Shown here in pieces: positions 25,195-33,788 of a stretch of DNA of 39,114 nt; position 1 is the stretch's first letter; every line of letters begins with the position of its first letter. The notes beneath the pieces were generated by a model that was not told where the DNA came from, made no database searches, and was given only the letters and a program-made list of their open reading frames with translations. A program made the translations under genes and the position numbers. The stretch comes from Bacillota bacterium. Lineage in GTDB: Bacteria; Bacillota; Sulfobacillia; Sulfobacillales; Sulfobacillaceae. The stretch spans positions 1-39,114 of the forward strand of contig JAJZXX010000045.1 in NCBI GenBank assembly GCA_021806205.1, in the 5' to 3' direction.

Positions 25195-26948
25195 GACGCG
25201 TTCCCTCCCTGCTCCACCAAGCTCTCCAATCGCTGGCGTTCATACATGTCGGCATAGCGTCCGTTCATTGCGATGAGATCCCGGTGGGTGCCACGCTCCA
25301 CGATCTGTCCCTGCTCCAAGACGACAATGTTGTCGGCGTGTTCCACCGCGCTGAGCCGATGCGTGGCGATCAAGGTGGTCCGACCCTGGCGGTTGGATTT
25401 TAAAGCATCGAGAATAGTGGTCTCGGTCCGGGCATCAACCGCAGACAGAGTATCGTCCAAAAGCAAGATTTCCGCATCGGCCAAAAGTGCCCGCGCAATG
25501 GACACGCGCTGTTTTTGTCCTCCAGACAGCGTGACCCCACGTTCACCCACCACAGTGTCATACCCGTCAGGAAACCCTAGAATATCGTCATGAATACCTG
25601 CCATACGGGCCACGCGTTCGACCTGGCGGTCTGATGCGTTTGGGTCTTGAAACGCAATATTATCCCGAATGGACAGCGAGAACAAAAAGTCATCCTGAGG
25701 CGCATAGGCAATCGCCCCGCGCAGTGCATTGAGGCTATAGGCATAAATGGATGTGCCGCCAATCGTAATGTCTCCCTCACTGAGATCAAACTCGCGCAAT
25801 AGGAGCCGCATTAAAGTGGTCTTGCCCGACCCTGTCCGGCCCACGATTCCAAGTGTGGTCCCTGGCGGAATGGTAAAGCGCGTATGGGATAACACCACCG
25901 GACTGGTATGCGGATAGCGAAACTCCCCGATATCAAAACGAATAGCCCCAGAGGGTACAAACGTGAGCGCATCATCACGGTCGAATACCTCGGGTTCGAT
26001 AGCGAGCAGTTGGTCGACCCGATCATACGACGCACTCCCCCGTTCCACCACGTTAAATAAAAACCCGAATGCAATCATGGGCCAAATCAGTTGCCCTAAA
26101 TACAGCGTGAACGTTGTAAGGCTGCCTATATTCATGCGGCCGTGAAGCACAAATAGCGAGCCTACGGCAATCGCGAGAAAATAGGAAAAGCCCACAATGA
26201 CCGAGATGGTCGGATCAAACAGGGCGTCAATCTTCGCGACCGCCACATTTTTTTCAACCACGTCCCGGGAGAGCGCCACAAAACCCTCCCGCTCATAGGC
26301 CTCCTGGCCAAAAGCGCGTACAATCCGCACCCCCGAGATATACTCTTGCACCCGGTCGTTGATGTCGGAAAAAGCCGCCTGGGCCTGTGTAAACCGCTCG
26401 TGCAACAGGCGGCCATATCGAGAAATAATGACCGCCATGAGCGGTAAGGGGAGTAAAGATATGAGGGTCAGTTTCCAGCTGATGACGATCGCCATGGTCG
26501 CCACCACCGAGGCACCACTCACTAAGGCATCCACCATCATTAAGACTCCGTCGCCAGCTGTTTCCTGAATGGCTTGAACGTCATTGGTGGCATGGGCCAT
26601 GAGGTCCCCAATCCGATGGTTCACGTAAAAGGTGGGGGACAGGCGCGTAAAATGACTATAGAGCTTGTCACGGAGTACCGAGGCTAAACGCACCGACCCG
26701 CCGTAAAGCCTAATCCGCCACAAATAGCGAAGACCATATGACAAAACCGCTATTACAAAAATACTAGCCAGGTATTCGGTCAGTCCGATCCCGGTCAAGG
26801 TGTGGTGGATGAGATGATTGACCAAGAGACCCACAAGCGCGGGTGGTACCAGTCCCAACAATGACACCGCAATCAGGAAGACGATTCCCGTGATGTAGTC
26901 TTTTTTATGGTCCGAAAAAAACCACATCAGGTCCAAAAAAACCCTCAC
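25191..26948 (-). CDS. ABC exporter half-transporter, degenerate-site subunit
   Basis: The first half of the heterodimer (YheI/LmrC/TM287 type), 585 residues. Six membrane helices lie in residues 1-300, and the ATPase domain starts near 335. Walker A is GRTGSGKTT and the signature a full LSGGQKQRVSIARAL. Walker B reads ILLLDDTLSAVD, with Asp where the catalytic Glu normally stands, the hallmark of the non-hydrolysing site in such pairs. The H-loop His is present (ATHRLSAVEHAD). The GTG at 26948 has AAAGGA eight bases upstream; the longer frame from 26978 starts inside the leader. A hairpin over this site and a strong promoter lie just upstream. Confidence 0.92.
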   Translation of the reverse strand: MRVFLDLMWFFSDHKKDYITGIVFLIAVSLLGLVPPALVGLLVNHLIHHTLTGIGLTEYLASIFVIAVLSYGLRYLWRIRLYGGSVRLASVLRDKLYSHFTRLSPTFYVNHRIGDLMAHATNDVQAIQETAGDGVLMMVDALVSGASVVATMAIVISWKLTLISLLPLPLMAVIISRYGRLLHERFTQAQAAFSDINDRVQEYISGVRIVRAFGQEAYEREGFVALSRDVVEKNVAVAKIDALFDPTISVIVGFSYFLAIAVGSLFVLHGRMNIGSLTTFTLYLGQLIWPMIAFGFLFNVVERGSASYDRVDQLLAIEPEVFDRDDALTFVPSGAIRFDIGEFRYPHTSPVVLSHTRFTIPPGTTLGIVGRTGSGKTTLMRLLLREFDLSEGDITIGGTSIYAYSLNALRGAIAYAPQDDFLFSLSIRDNIAFQDPNASDRQVERVARMAGIHDDILGFPDGYDTVVGERGVTLSGGQKQRVSIARALLADAEILLLDDTLSAVDARTETTILDALKSNRQGRTTLIATHRLSAVEHADNIVVLEQGQIVERGTHRDLIAMNGRYADMYERQRLESLVEQGGNAS

Positions 26949-26958
26949 ACCTACCGTC

Positions 26959-26990
26959 CTTTCTGGGATCAGAACCACTGACCAGGAAAG
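26959..26990 (-). promoter_or_regulatory. 5'-leader hairpin covering the exporter ribosome binding site
   Basis: On the minus strand CTTT, CTGG and TCAG pair with CTGA, CCAG and AAAG around a TGGTT loop, with one bulged C and a two-base TC bulge. The 3' AAAG is part of the AAAGGA ribosome binding site of the first exporter gene. The hairpin starts about seven bases after the -10 box, so nearly the whole leader is this structure. It could limit or regulate translation. Confidence 0.45.
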
Positions 26991-26996
26991 AGTTTA

Positions 26997-27035
26997 ATCA
27001 TATCAGATTAATAGTGACATCATCAATCTTTGATG
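26997..27035 (-). promoter_or_regulatory. Exporter operon promoter with embedded dyads
   Basis: TTGATG (27021-27026), 18 bases and TATGAT (26997-27002) form a good sigma-A promoter. The -35 box is one arm of the palindrome CATCAA-TCT-TTGATG (27021-27035). The -10 region overlaps a second dyad, TTAATC-N6-GATTAA (26994-27011). Both are operator-like, but no regulator gene is adjacent. Confidence 0.55.
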
Positions 27036-27074
27036 CTTAATGCGCTTAATGGGCTTTTTCTTTGTGCTCAGCTA

Positions 27075-27682
27075 TCATGTTGCCGACGCCCCCGCAATCA
27101 AGCAGAGCCCGACGGGCAAAAACAAGAGCAGGTATTGGGCTAATTCTAGGGCCGCCAGGTATCCCATCTGAATCGCGTCGGCGTGTAAGATTAACACCAC
27201 CGTCAGCGGCAACCCTAGTCGCGTCACCTGGGGGCCCACGGTTTCCCCCGCCCAAGAAACCGTGAAATGGCGCGTTTTGGCGGAGAGCCTCGCCGATCCC
27301 TCCGGCTGGCTCACTGAGACTTTCTCTCGGAAGATCCCCCGGGAGATAGGTCCATCCGACGAACTGCACCATGCGGGGGTCGTCACCAGCAGAGTGTTCC
27401 GCGGTCTTCCCAGTCCACCGGATCAGAATGGAGCGCAGGTCGCTGGGTCTCACCAACGCCTCCACGGCCAGGCTAAACTGAACATCTGCGGGTGGATGCG
27501 GCAACCATTAGGTAGATTCAGAGGTCTTCCGACCATGCCACTGCAAGAATCCGAGATACTGTTCGGCCAATACCCGATTCAATTGCTCAGCGGCATTCCG
27601 CCTGTCGGGCATTGCCAATGTCGAACGCGTGGCCACACCTGCTGTGCGTCTCCACGGTAAATTCCGCAGCTTCGGTGGCCAT
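27075..27682 (-). pseudogene. Decayed gene of unknown function
   Basis: Three reading frames must be joined to read one protein. It begins with the ATG at 27682 (MATEAAEFTVETHSRCGHAF). It shifts to NAAEQLNRVLAEQYLGFLQW and, after an in-frame TAA, to DVQFSLAVEALVRPSDLRSI, RMVQFVGWTYLPG. It shifts again to GLPLTVVLILHADAIQMGYL, LAQYLLLFLPVGLCLIAG, a likely pair of membrane helices at the C-terminus. I do not recognise the family. The good flow of sequence across frames argues for a once-real gene. Confidence 0.35.
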
Positions 27683-28127
27683 TAAGGGGACCCGCGATCA
27701 CCAGAGACCCATTCGTTCCAAACGCAGGAGATGCACGATCCCTTGGACTTCAGCACTCCATCCGGAGATATTCAGCCAATAATGGGCCCACGAAAAAACG
27801 ATCCATAGACGATCCCAACAGTCGGCCATTCGTGCAATCCCTGTGAAATCCGACAAGTCGCGGCTAAAAAACTGTGCACAAAACCTGATCATTGAAATAT
27901 TGCAACAAGTCGCCCAGCGAAACGGGCCTGGACAAAACCAAAACTACACCACTAGAACCCCGCGGACTTTCTCCACCCAGGAGACTTTGGGTATTATTGA
28001 TTTCCTGGGGTTTGGTGCCTTACGTCGTAATATGGTGTCGAAACCCGCAAGGAAAAAAGTCACCAACCATAGGGGGTTGCGAGCACATAGAGGATAGGCG
28101 ACAATCAGAACAAAAAGGGAGTCGTTC
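27683..28127. other. Gene-poor stretch
   Basis: Short frames exist on both strands, including a 61-codon hydrophobic minus-strand frame from 28129 (MNDSLFVLIVAYPLCARNPL) with GGAG nine bases upstream. None has enough support. It may hold further remnants of lost genes. Confidence 0.4.
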
Positions 28128-28426
28128 ATGGCACAACACTCCACACCCGCTCAGGTCATCGGTGTCGCATGGATTCCATCGTATTAGACATGAACCGTAA
28201 CATGCAAGACGCTAGATGGCTGGAAAAGGCGACTGGTGTAAAGTAGCCCTATATGGTGGCGGCCGTCTTCGTCTATGGGGGTGCGTTAAACTTTATCTTC
28301 GTGGTGCTTTGGCCGCACCTATCGCTCGTGGCTATGGTGGGTTCGGGTTGGATCGGGCTGTTGTTTTGGGTGTGCCTGGGCATTGCCCGATATTTACAGG
28401 TCTTAAGCCGACGTCTAAATCATTAG
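28128..28426 (+). pseudogene. Broken small membrane-protein gene
   Basis: An ATG at 28128 with AGGGAG six bases upstream opens a 19-codon frame that ends at TAG. Shifted by one base, the next frame reads from near 28169 (SIVLDMNRNMQDARWLEKAT), meets a TAG at 28244, and continues as 57 codons with two membrane helices (AVFVYGGALNFIFVVLWPHL, GWIGLLFWVCLGIARYLQVL) to 28426. The simplest reading is a roughly 100-residue protein with one frameshift and one nonsense mutation. The 57-codon part alone could also be a small gene starting at 28253, but it has no ribosome site. Confidence 0.35.
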
Positions 28427-28555
28427 CCGTCACCCTGAGTTTCCTCAGGCGTTCTGGAATTTACCAACATGTGTAAAGAGTAAGAACCAAGCATCTCACT
28501 TCGAAACGTTCGAAACGCGTAACAGGTGGGACGTTTTGTAATCGAGGTGATGACA

Positions 28556-28810
28556 ATGTTTGTCCGACCGGATCCCAGCGCCTCACCCCGGCCTCTATCC
28601 AAACGGAAGCCTGCTCTCGGCATGAATTTGCTCGCTCTAGGGTCCCTGGGATCCATGGCGACCATCTTTCTGCGATCACCCACACTATCGACCGAGCAGT
28701 GGGTAGGGATGGGATTGTGCGCATTGTTGTTTGTGACCGCACAAGTATCCACGGTGGCGATTCTGTTGGGCCGCACGCGCTGGCTATCGCGGTTTGTCCG
28801 GAGTCGATAA
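28556..28810 (+). CDS. Small two-helix membrane protein
   Basis: An 84-residue protein of unknown function. The first 20 residues are basic and Pro/Ser-rich. Membrane helices follow at about 22-40 (MNLLALGSLGSMATIFL) and 48-72 (WVGMGLCALLFVTAQVSTVA), and the C-terminus is Arg-rich (GRTRWLSRFVRSR). Positive charges at both ends suggest both termini lie in the cytoplasm. The ATG at 28556 has GAGG eight bases upstream, better placed than the longer frame from 28526. It lies between decayed genes, so it may be a survivor or a recent remnant. Confidence 0.5.
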   Translation: MFVRPDPSASPRPLSKRKPALGMNLLALGSLGSMATIFLRSPTLSTEQWVGMGLCALLFVTAQVSTVAILLGRTRWLSRFVRSR

Positions 28811-28879
28811 GACGTTCTGGCGAGTGATGCATTCCGAAAGGTCGCGCCAATACCCACGCATACCTCTCTAGCTGCCGCG

Positions 28880-29249
28880 CACGCAATTGTCGTCTCGCTC
28901 CCCTGGCAAAGACTTTGTAGCCGAGCTCTTCGGGTCGATGCGTTTCCCGTCGCACCACCATACGGCGGTCGCGTTGATGAAAATAGTTCACCCCGAGATC
29001 CTCGTATTCCGGGTCCGCGGTCTTTAAAATGGCATAGGTTGCCGTGAGAATGAATGTGCCGACCCACGGCGATAGCCGCTCGCTGCTTGCCCCGGCGACC
29101 CGCTAACCGATTGATACACCGCACCGGGATGCGTCGTGGTTTGGCCAGTGGCATTCCCGCTCTGGGTTAAAGCGGCGTTTAGTGCTGTGCTGCCCTTGGG
29201 CATTCGTGGCGCCCGGAATAAAGTCGGCCCAGGAGGCGAGGTGCCCGAT
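28880..29249 (-). pseudogene. IS110-type transposase, C-terminal remnant
   Basis: Three frames together read the C-terminal part of an IS110/IS116-family transposase. HLASWADFIPGATNA (29249 downwards) corresponds to the HLASWAG.CPGN region. RLAGRRGKQRAAIAVG lies near 29100. After a frameshift comes TFILTATYAILKTADPEYED, LGVNYFHQRDRRMVVRRE, then PEELGYKVFARGARRQL. The DEDD catalytic N-terminal domain is absent and no ends could be defined, so it is immobile. The family call is from memory of conserved motifs. Confidence 0.6.
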
Positions 29250-29266
29250 GCTTACGCGATCGACCA

Positions 29267-29752
29267 TTAGTCGCGTCCTCTAAACCGGCGGATTAATCCA
29301 ATGTAGTAGGTGTCCCAATAGGCTACAAACAGAAAATAGAACAGCGCGGCCAGCCAAGACACGTGAAAGGGATTGACCGGTCCGGGGTGGGCCGCCTGAG
29401 CCCGCGCCGAGAGTCCGTCGTACAAGATCCGAATGGCAAACAACGCAACTATTACCGCCCCAATGTAAGGATTCGTCTTATATCGGGGCGGATCGCCCGC
29501 TTGATCAAAGGTGGTGTGGGTGAGGCTGTAAGCGGCCAATAGGAGTCCGAGCAGAAATCCGCCCGCGATGCCGAACAGCGTGACTCGCGTGCGCATTTCC
29601 ATGAGGAGCACGACAACTCCCAAGAGGGAGAGGACCACCACCCGAGCCCAGATCATGGCAGGTCGAAAGACTTGGGCGGTCATCATGCGGCGCACCCGAA
29701 ACGCCATAATTATGACCACGGCTAACGCCAACGGCACAATACTACTTTTCAT
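29267..29752 (-). CDS. Four-helix membrane protein, DUF1453/CcdC-like
   Basis: A 161-residue integral membrane protein of unknown function. Membrane segments lie near residues 3-19 (IVPLALAVVIIMAFRVRR), 32-50 (ARVVVLSLLGVVVLLM), 55-75 (TLFGIAGGFLLGLLLAAYSL) and 95-112 (NPYIGAVIVALFAIRILY), with a fifth near 135-150. The Arg-rich loop after helix 1 and the GDPPRYKTNPY loop recall the DUF1453 (CcdC-like) family. The ATG at 29752 overlaps the dcd end by 11 bases and has GGGGG eight bases upstream; the longer frame would read through dcd out of frame. The family call is tentative. Confidence 0.7.
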   Translation of the reverse strand: MKSSIVPLALAVVIIMAFRVRRMMTAQVFRPAMIWARVVVLSLLGVVVLLMEMRTRVTLFGIAGGFLLGLLLAAYSLTHTTFDQAGDPPRYKTNPYIGAVIVALFAIRILYDGLSARAQAAHPGPVNPFHVSWLAALFYFLFVAYWDTYYIGLIRRFRGRD

Positions 29753-30359
29753 TCGGCGAACCCCCGCCGAAGGAGCGAATCGCGGCCCAGTCGCGGTCCA
29801 ACGCGAGTTTAGAAAACTCCGGGCCCATCGGTCCGGTATACTTACCACCTTGCTCCCGATATAAAGGACTCGCATCGGTCAGCGTATGGAACACCAGTTG
29901 TGCCACCCGCGTACCTGGATATAAGTATACGGGCGTATCCCCGAGGTTGGCCAGTTCTAGAGTTAAACTCCCCCGGTACCCCGGCGATACCATAATCGCG
30001 GTCGCCACAATGAGGCCCAGACGCCCCCAGGATGACCGTCCGATCACATAGGCCATAAGGTCCTGCGGTACCTGCAAGAACTCAAAGGCCGCTCCGAGGA
30101 CCAGTTGATTCGGATGTAAAATCATCTTATCGCCAATAGGAACGCGCACCCGCTCTTGGTAGTCCCGGGGATCTTGCGCCATTTCCAAGGGATCAATAGG
30201 CCCTTTGGCTGATCGCTTCATTAAGATAAACTCTTGGCCGAGGCGTACATCGACCGACCCGCCTCGCAATTGGTCCGGATCTAGCAGCGGGGTGACAATC
30301 AACCGTTCAGCCAAAGGTCTGGACATGCGATCCCATAACGCCGCTTCGTTGAGAACCAT
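29742..30359 (-). CDS. dcd: dCTP deaminase family protein
   Basis: Deaminates dCTP to dUTP, or does both deamination and dUTP hydrolysis in bifunctional members, feeding dTMP synthesis. Trimeric dUTPase-fold motifs are clear: GGSVDVRLGQEF (33-44), LHPNQLVLG (81-89), IGRSSWGRLGLIV (106-118), VSPGYRGSLTLELANLG (123-139) with the catalytic-type Glu, and PGTRVAQLVF. Length is 205, close to the usual 180-195. The ATG has GGAGG 11 bases upstream, inside the end of the previous gene. It forms a tight cluster with an unknown gene before it and a membrane protein gene after it. Confidence 0.9.
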   Translation of the reverse strand: MVLNEAALWDRMSRPLAERLIVTPLLDPDQLRGGSVDVRLGQEFILMKRSAKGPIDPLEMAQDPRDYQERVRVPIGDKMILHPNQLVLGAAFEFLQVPQDLMAYVIGRSSWGRLGLIVATAIMVSPGYRGSLTLELANLGDTPVYLYPGTRVAQLVFHTLTDASPLYREQGGKYTGPMGPEFSKLALDRDWAAIRSFGGGSPNEK

Positions 30360-30362
30360 CGT

Positions 30363-31088
30363 TTAAGGCACCTCCCGAAAAGCCTGTTTCAGCCAAAAAC
30401 CTTCTATGGCCCGATAAGCCATGCCCGCCAACCTGGAGCGACTCTCGTCGGGTGTCCCGTATAGTGCTAATAATACGGCTACTTCACCACTAATCCCTTC
30501 GCCGGCCACTTCGTGAGGCACCACGCCAAAATTGAGTTGCTCCTGATAGGGGGTATAATTGGGGACCGGCGCCCAACAAGCTTCGCCGCCGTCGTTTGCA
30601 TCCAGATTAGCGGGAACTGGCAATCCCCACTGAGGCAGATAGGCAGCGTACGCGCGGCCAAACGCACTAATTTTCTCTGGAAAATAGCTCGGCGACCATC
30701 GTCCCTCTTGCGCCCCCAAAATCAAAATGGGTCCAAGCAGACGGGCCGCTGCGTCCCATCGCTCACCCCGAGTTCCAGCCCAGACAGATGCTATGGCACA
30801 CATCGCCAAGGGATCGCTGCCTAGATACTCGGGGTATGCGAACAAGACCACTTGGTCATTATCGATCATGTCCCACGAGTCACCGGGCACAACCATCCAC
30901 GACCGCGAATCTAGTTGGGACAGCCACCCACTGATCCCTTCGGCGACTGGATGCGCATTCCGGTTCAGCCTTCGTAGCCACGAGACCTGGTCGGTCGGTT
31001 CCAATCCCCCCAGCAAGCTTAAGGCTTGGGGGGGCACTAATGCTTTAAGGCGCTCCCGCCACTCTTTAAAGGCTTCGTCCTGCCACAC
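30363..31088 (-). CDS. Unknown protein, 241 residues, upstream of dcd
   Basis: I do not recognise this protein. It is soluble, rich in Trp, Pro and Gly, and looks like a single alpha-helical domain (SWLRRLNRNAHPVAEGISGW, MCAIASVWAGTRGERWDAAA, EVAVLLALYGTPDESRSRLA). There is no signal peptide. The GTG start has GGAGG seven bases upstream. The stop is three bases from the dcd start, so the two are probably translated from one mRNA. Divergent from the UPF0637 gene. Confidence 0.65.
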   Translation of the reverse strand: MWQDEAFKEWRERLKALVPPQALSLLGGLEPTDQVSWLRRLNRNAHPVAEGISGWLSQLDSRSWMVVPGDSWDMIDNDQVVLFAYPEYLGSDPLAMCAIASVWAGTRGERWDAAARLLGPILILGAQEGRWSPSYFPEKISAFGRAYAAYLPQWGLPVPANLDANDGGEACWAPVPNYTPYQEQLNFGVVPHEVAGEGISGEVAVLLALYGTPDESRSRLAGMAYRAIEGFWLKQAFREVP

Positions 31089-31234
31089 ATGAATCCCTCC
31101 ATCCGCACTATTCGCGAAGTTTTAGCCGAATCCCTTTCAGAAACTCTCGTCTAGCCGGCAACGCGTTGTGATTTAATCAAAGTCTTGTTACCATGAGACC
31201 AATGGACAATGTCATAGGTAGGAAGGAACGATCT

Positions 31235-31879
31235 ATGTACGAGTTTACGGGATTTAGCCAGTCCGATTTTGATATTTTTCTCATTCCCGAGTTTCATGAA
31301 CGCATGAGCGCATTGCGCACCCGCATTCGGCCCAAACTCGCCATGATCGGCGATGACTTGGCGCCCAGGCTGGAGAGTGTGACCGGCCATGAAATGTATC
31401 CCCACACCGCCTCCCACGCGCGTCGCCGCATCAACCCTCCGGACGACACCTGGGTAGCATTCTCCCGATCGGAAAGGGCCTACAAGCGTTATGCCCATTT
31501 TGAAGTGGGGATTTCTCTTGATGGGGTCTTCATCCGTTTTTCGGTCAAACCCGAGTCAGACGAAGATAAGTTGTTACTAATTCACTACCTATCGTCACAA
31601 CAAATCGGCGCTTTCAATCTGACGGACCCGAATCCCGTTTACTATTATCACAACGACCACGGGGACGGGCCCCAGGATGTTCGTACCCTCACCAACGACG
31701 ATATGCCTGGGATTATCAACCGAACGCGAGCCACGAGCCGAGGCTTTGCCACCGGAATTTTTCTGGACCGAGATACTCCGATCCTTAAAAGTGCGGAGCT
31801 AGTCACCCGGGCGTATAATGCCATTGCCCATCTGTCACCCTTGTATCGCGGTGCCGTGGGGACTATCGTACGGTCATAA
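31235..31879 (+). CDS. UPF0637 (DUF1054) family protein, YktB-like
   Basis: A Firmicutes-specific cytoplasmic family of unknown function. Conserved pieces are FSQSDFDIFLIPEFHERMSA, IRPKLAMIGDDLAP, then ASHARRRINPPDDTWVAFSR and KRYAHFEVGI, which match YktB closely (HARR.NPP.DTWVAF). Length is 214. The ATG at 31235 has AAGGA seven bases upstream, in preference to the frame from 31193. It stands alone before the oxoacid oxidoreductase genes. Confidence 0.88.
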   Translation: MYEFTGFSQSDFDIFLIPEFHERMSALRTRIRPKLAMIGDDLAPRLESVTGHEMYPHTASHARRRINPPDDTWVAFSRSERAYKRYAHFEVGISLDGVFIRFSVKPESDEDKLLLIHYLSSQQIGAFNLTDPNPVYYYHNDHGDGPQDVRTLTNDDMPGIINRTRATSRGFATGIFLDRDTPILKSAELVTRAYNAIAHLSPLYRGAVGTIVRS

Positions 31880-31977
31880 TCTGTTTGAGCTGCACCGTAT
31901 GAATGTACGGATCGTTTGGAGTCTGTTTAAAACCTGAGGCGTCGTAGGCAAGCGAGAGGAATGCGACCTATTATATG

Positions 31978-32005
31978 TTCAAATTAGCCCGAATTAGACT
32001 AAGAT
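31978..32005 (+). promoter_or_regulatory. Possible promoter for the oxoacid oxidoreductase genes
   Basis: TTCAAA (31978-31983), 16 bases and TAAGAT (32000-32005) lie 31 bases before the first ATG, in an A/T-rich patch. The match to the sigma-A consensus is moderate. Confidence 0.35.
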
Positions 32006-32035
32006 AAAGTGACGTTCAATGAGGGGGCAAGCTTC

Positions 32036-33787
32036 ATGGTTGCATGGAAAATCGGCGGCGAACAAGGTGAGGGAATCGACTCAACTGGTGACGTGTTATC
32101 CACCGTACTGAGTCGCATGGGTTATTTTGTTTACGGGTACAAACTGTTTTCGTCGAGGATTAAAGGGGGGCATACCACCTATAAGGTGCGGATCGCCAGT
32201 CGCCCGGTCGAAGCAGCCACAGAGGTCAGCGATATTTTGGTCGCCCTCAACCAAGAGACGATTAACCAACACGCTTTTGAGTTAAATGGTGGCCTCCTTT
32301 TAGCAGACAGTGCCTTTCATCCTGTGATGCCGGACCGTGTGAGTGCAACCTTGGTAACCCTGCCGTTGACCCAAATCGCCAAAACCCACGGATCTGTGGT
32401 AATGCGCAATATGGTGTCGGTGGGTGCGTCCGTTGCCCTTTTAAATCTGTCTCCCGACCCATTCTTAGACTATGTGGAGGCCAAATTTTCCCGTAAAGGA
32501 GCTAGCATCGTCACCGCCAATCAGGAAGCGGTGATGGACGGCTACAACCGTGTGCGCGATGAGTATGCGGGGATCTCTCAATTGACGTTGGGTCGGCCGG
32601 TTACAGGTGACAGGCTAGTGCTCACCGGCAATGATGCCCTAGCCCTCGGCGCCATTGCCGGGGGGTGTCGGCTCATGTGCGGCTACCCTATTACCCCTGC
32701 GACCGACATCATGGAAGCCCTGTCGAAGTGGCTTCCCTTGGTGGGAGGCACTGTCGTCCAAATGGAAGATGAACTTGCGTCGATGAGCGCCTGCATCGGG
32801 GCCGGATATGCCGGCGTCCGGGCTATGACAGCAACATCGGGTCCCGGGTTTTCCTTGATGCAAGAGGGATTAGGACTCGCCGGAATGGCGGAAATTCCGG
32901 TAGTCGTGGTGGACACGCAACGCAGCGGTCCTTCGACCGGCATGCCCACCAAACAGGAACAGTCCGACCTGATGGCCATGATTAACGGCGGCCACGGCGA
33001 CGGTCCCCGTGTCGTATTAGCCCCGAGTTCCTTAGAGGAAAGCTTTGAAGACGGCTGGCAGGCGTTTAATGTGGCTGACCAGTTGCAAACGCCGGTTGTG
33101 ATTGCCACTGACTTATCACTAGCCTTGTGGTCCCAATCTATTGACCGTGACAAGCTGGACGGACCTCGTGTCGCCATTGAGCGTGGACCCCTTGTGAGCG
33201 CCGACGAATTGGGGCAAAGAGGTCAAGAGGTTTTCCACCGCTATGCGATAACCAACGACGGAATCTCTCCCCGCACCTTACCGGGCACCATCAACGGGCA
33301 ATATCTGGCCACGGGCGTCGAACATCAACCGAGCGGCAAAGTCTCGGAAGACCCCACCAATCGCGCGCGCATGATGGAAAAACGACTCGCCAAATTAGCG
33401 TTAATCCACTCCCTGCGCCAGAGCATTAAATGGGAGGGACCGCAAAATCCGGACTTAGTGCTGTTGGCCATCGGCTCTACAGTCGGTGCCATTCGGGAAG
33501 CGCAATCGGTGCTGTTGGGAGAAGGACATTCGGTTGCCATTAGCTGGCTGAGAACACTCTCCCCGTTTCCTATCGAAGAGTTTACTAAACGGGTTGCCGG
33601 GGCTGGCCACGTTTTAGTTGTCGAACAGAACGCAACGGCTCAATTGGCCCAGCTCATGCGAGCCCAAGGAGTATGGGACGCACATCGATTTGACAGTCTC
33701 CTAAAGTATGATGGTGTTCAATTTTTCCCGTCCGAGATTGTGGACGGAGCCCACCCATTTCTGGCAACCTATGCGGAGGTGCAGTAG
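32036..33787 (+). CDS. korA: 2-oxoacid:ferredoxin oxidoreductase, fused gamma-alpha subunit
   Basis: With the beta subunit it oxidatively decarboxylates 2-oxoacids (such as 2-oxoglutarate or pyruvate) to acyl-CoA and reduces ferredoxin. Residues 1-185 are the gamma domain (GGEQGEGIDSTGDVL, FSSRIKGGHTTYKVRI). From about 195 the alpha domain follows (GYPITPATDIMEAL with the YPITP loop, QMEDELASMSACIGAGYAG, TSGPGFSLMQEGLGLAG). The C-terminal domain ends VLVVEQNATAQLAQLMRAQG. It is 583 residues, as in other fused subunits. The ATG at 32036 has GAGGGGG eight bases upstream. The substrate cannot be fixed from sequence. The beta gene starts one base after the stop. Confidence 0.93.
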   Translation: MVAWKIGGEQGEGIDSTGDVLSTVLSRMGYFVYGYKLFSSRIKGGHTTYKVRIASRPVEAATEVSDILVALNQETINQHAFELNGGLLLADSAFHPVMPDRVSATLVTLPLTQIAKTHGSVVMRNMVSVGASVALLNLSPDPFLDYVEAKFSRKGASIVTANQEAVMDGYNRVRDEYAGISQLTLGRPVTGDRLVLTGNDALALGAIAGGCRLMCGYPITPATDIMEALSKWLPLVGGTVVQMEDELASMSACIGAGYAGVRAMTATSGPGFSLMQEGLGLAGMAEIPVVVVDTQRSGPSTGMPTKQEQSDLMAMINGGHGDGPRVVLAPSSLEESFEDGWQAFNVADQLQTPVVIATDLSLALWSQSIDRDKLDGPRVAIERGPLVSADELGQRGQEVFHRYAITNDGISPRTLPGTINGQYLATGVEHQPSGKVSEDPTNRARMMEKRLAKLALIHSLRQSIKWEGPQNPDLVLLAIGSTVGAIREAQSVLLGEGHSVAISWLRTLSPFPIEEFTKRVAGAGHVLVVEQNATAQLAQLMRAQGVWDAHRFDSLLKYDGVQFFPSEIVDGAHPFLATYAEVQ

Positions 33788-33788
33788 T

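Noticed and set aside
28423..29154. 243-codon minus-strand frame
   Set aside because: It mixes pieces of the IS110 remnant with out-of-frame sequence; only the transposase pieces make sense, in different frames.
32683..33177. 164-codon minus-strand frame inside korA
   Set aside because: Antisense shadow of a certain gene.
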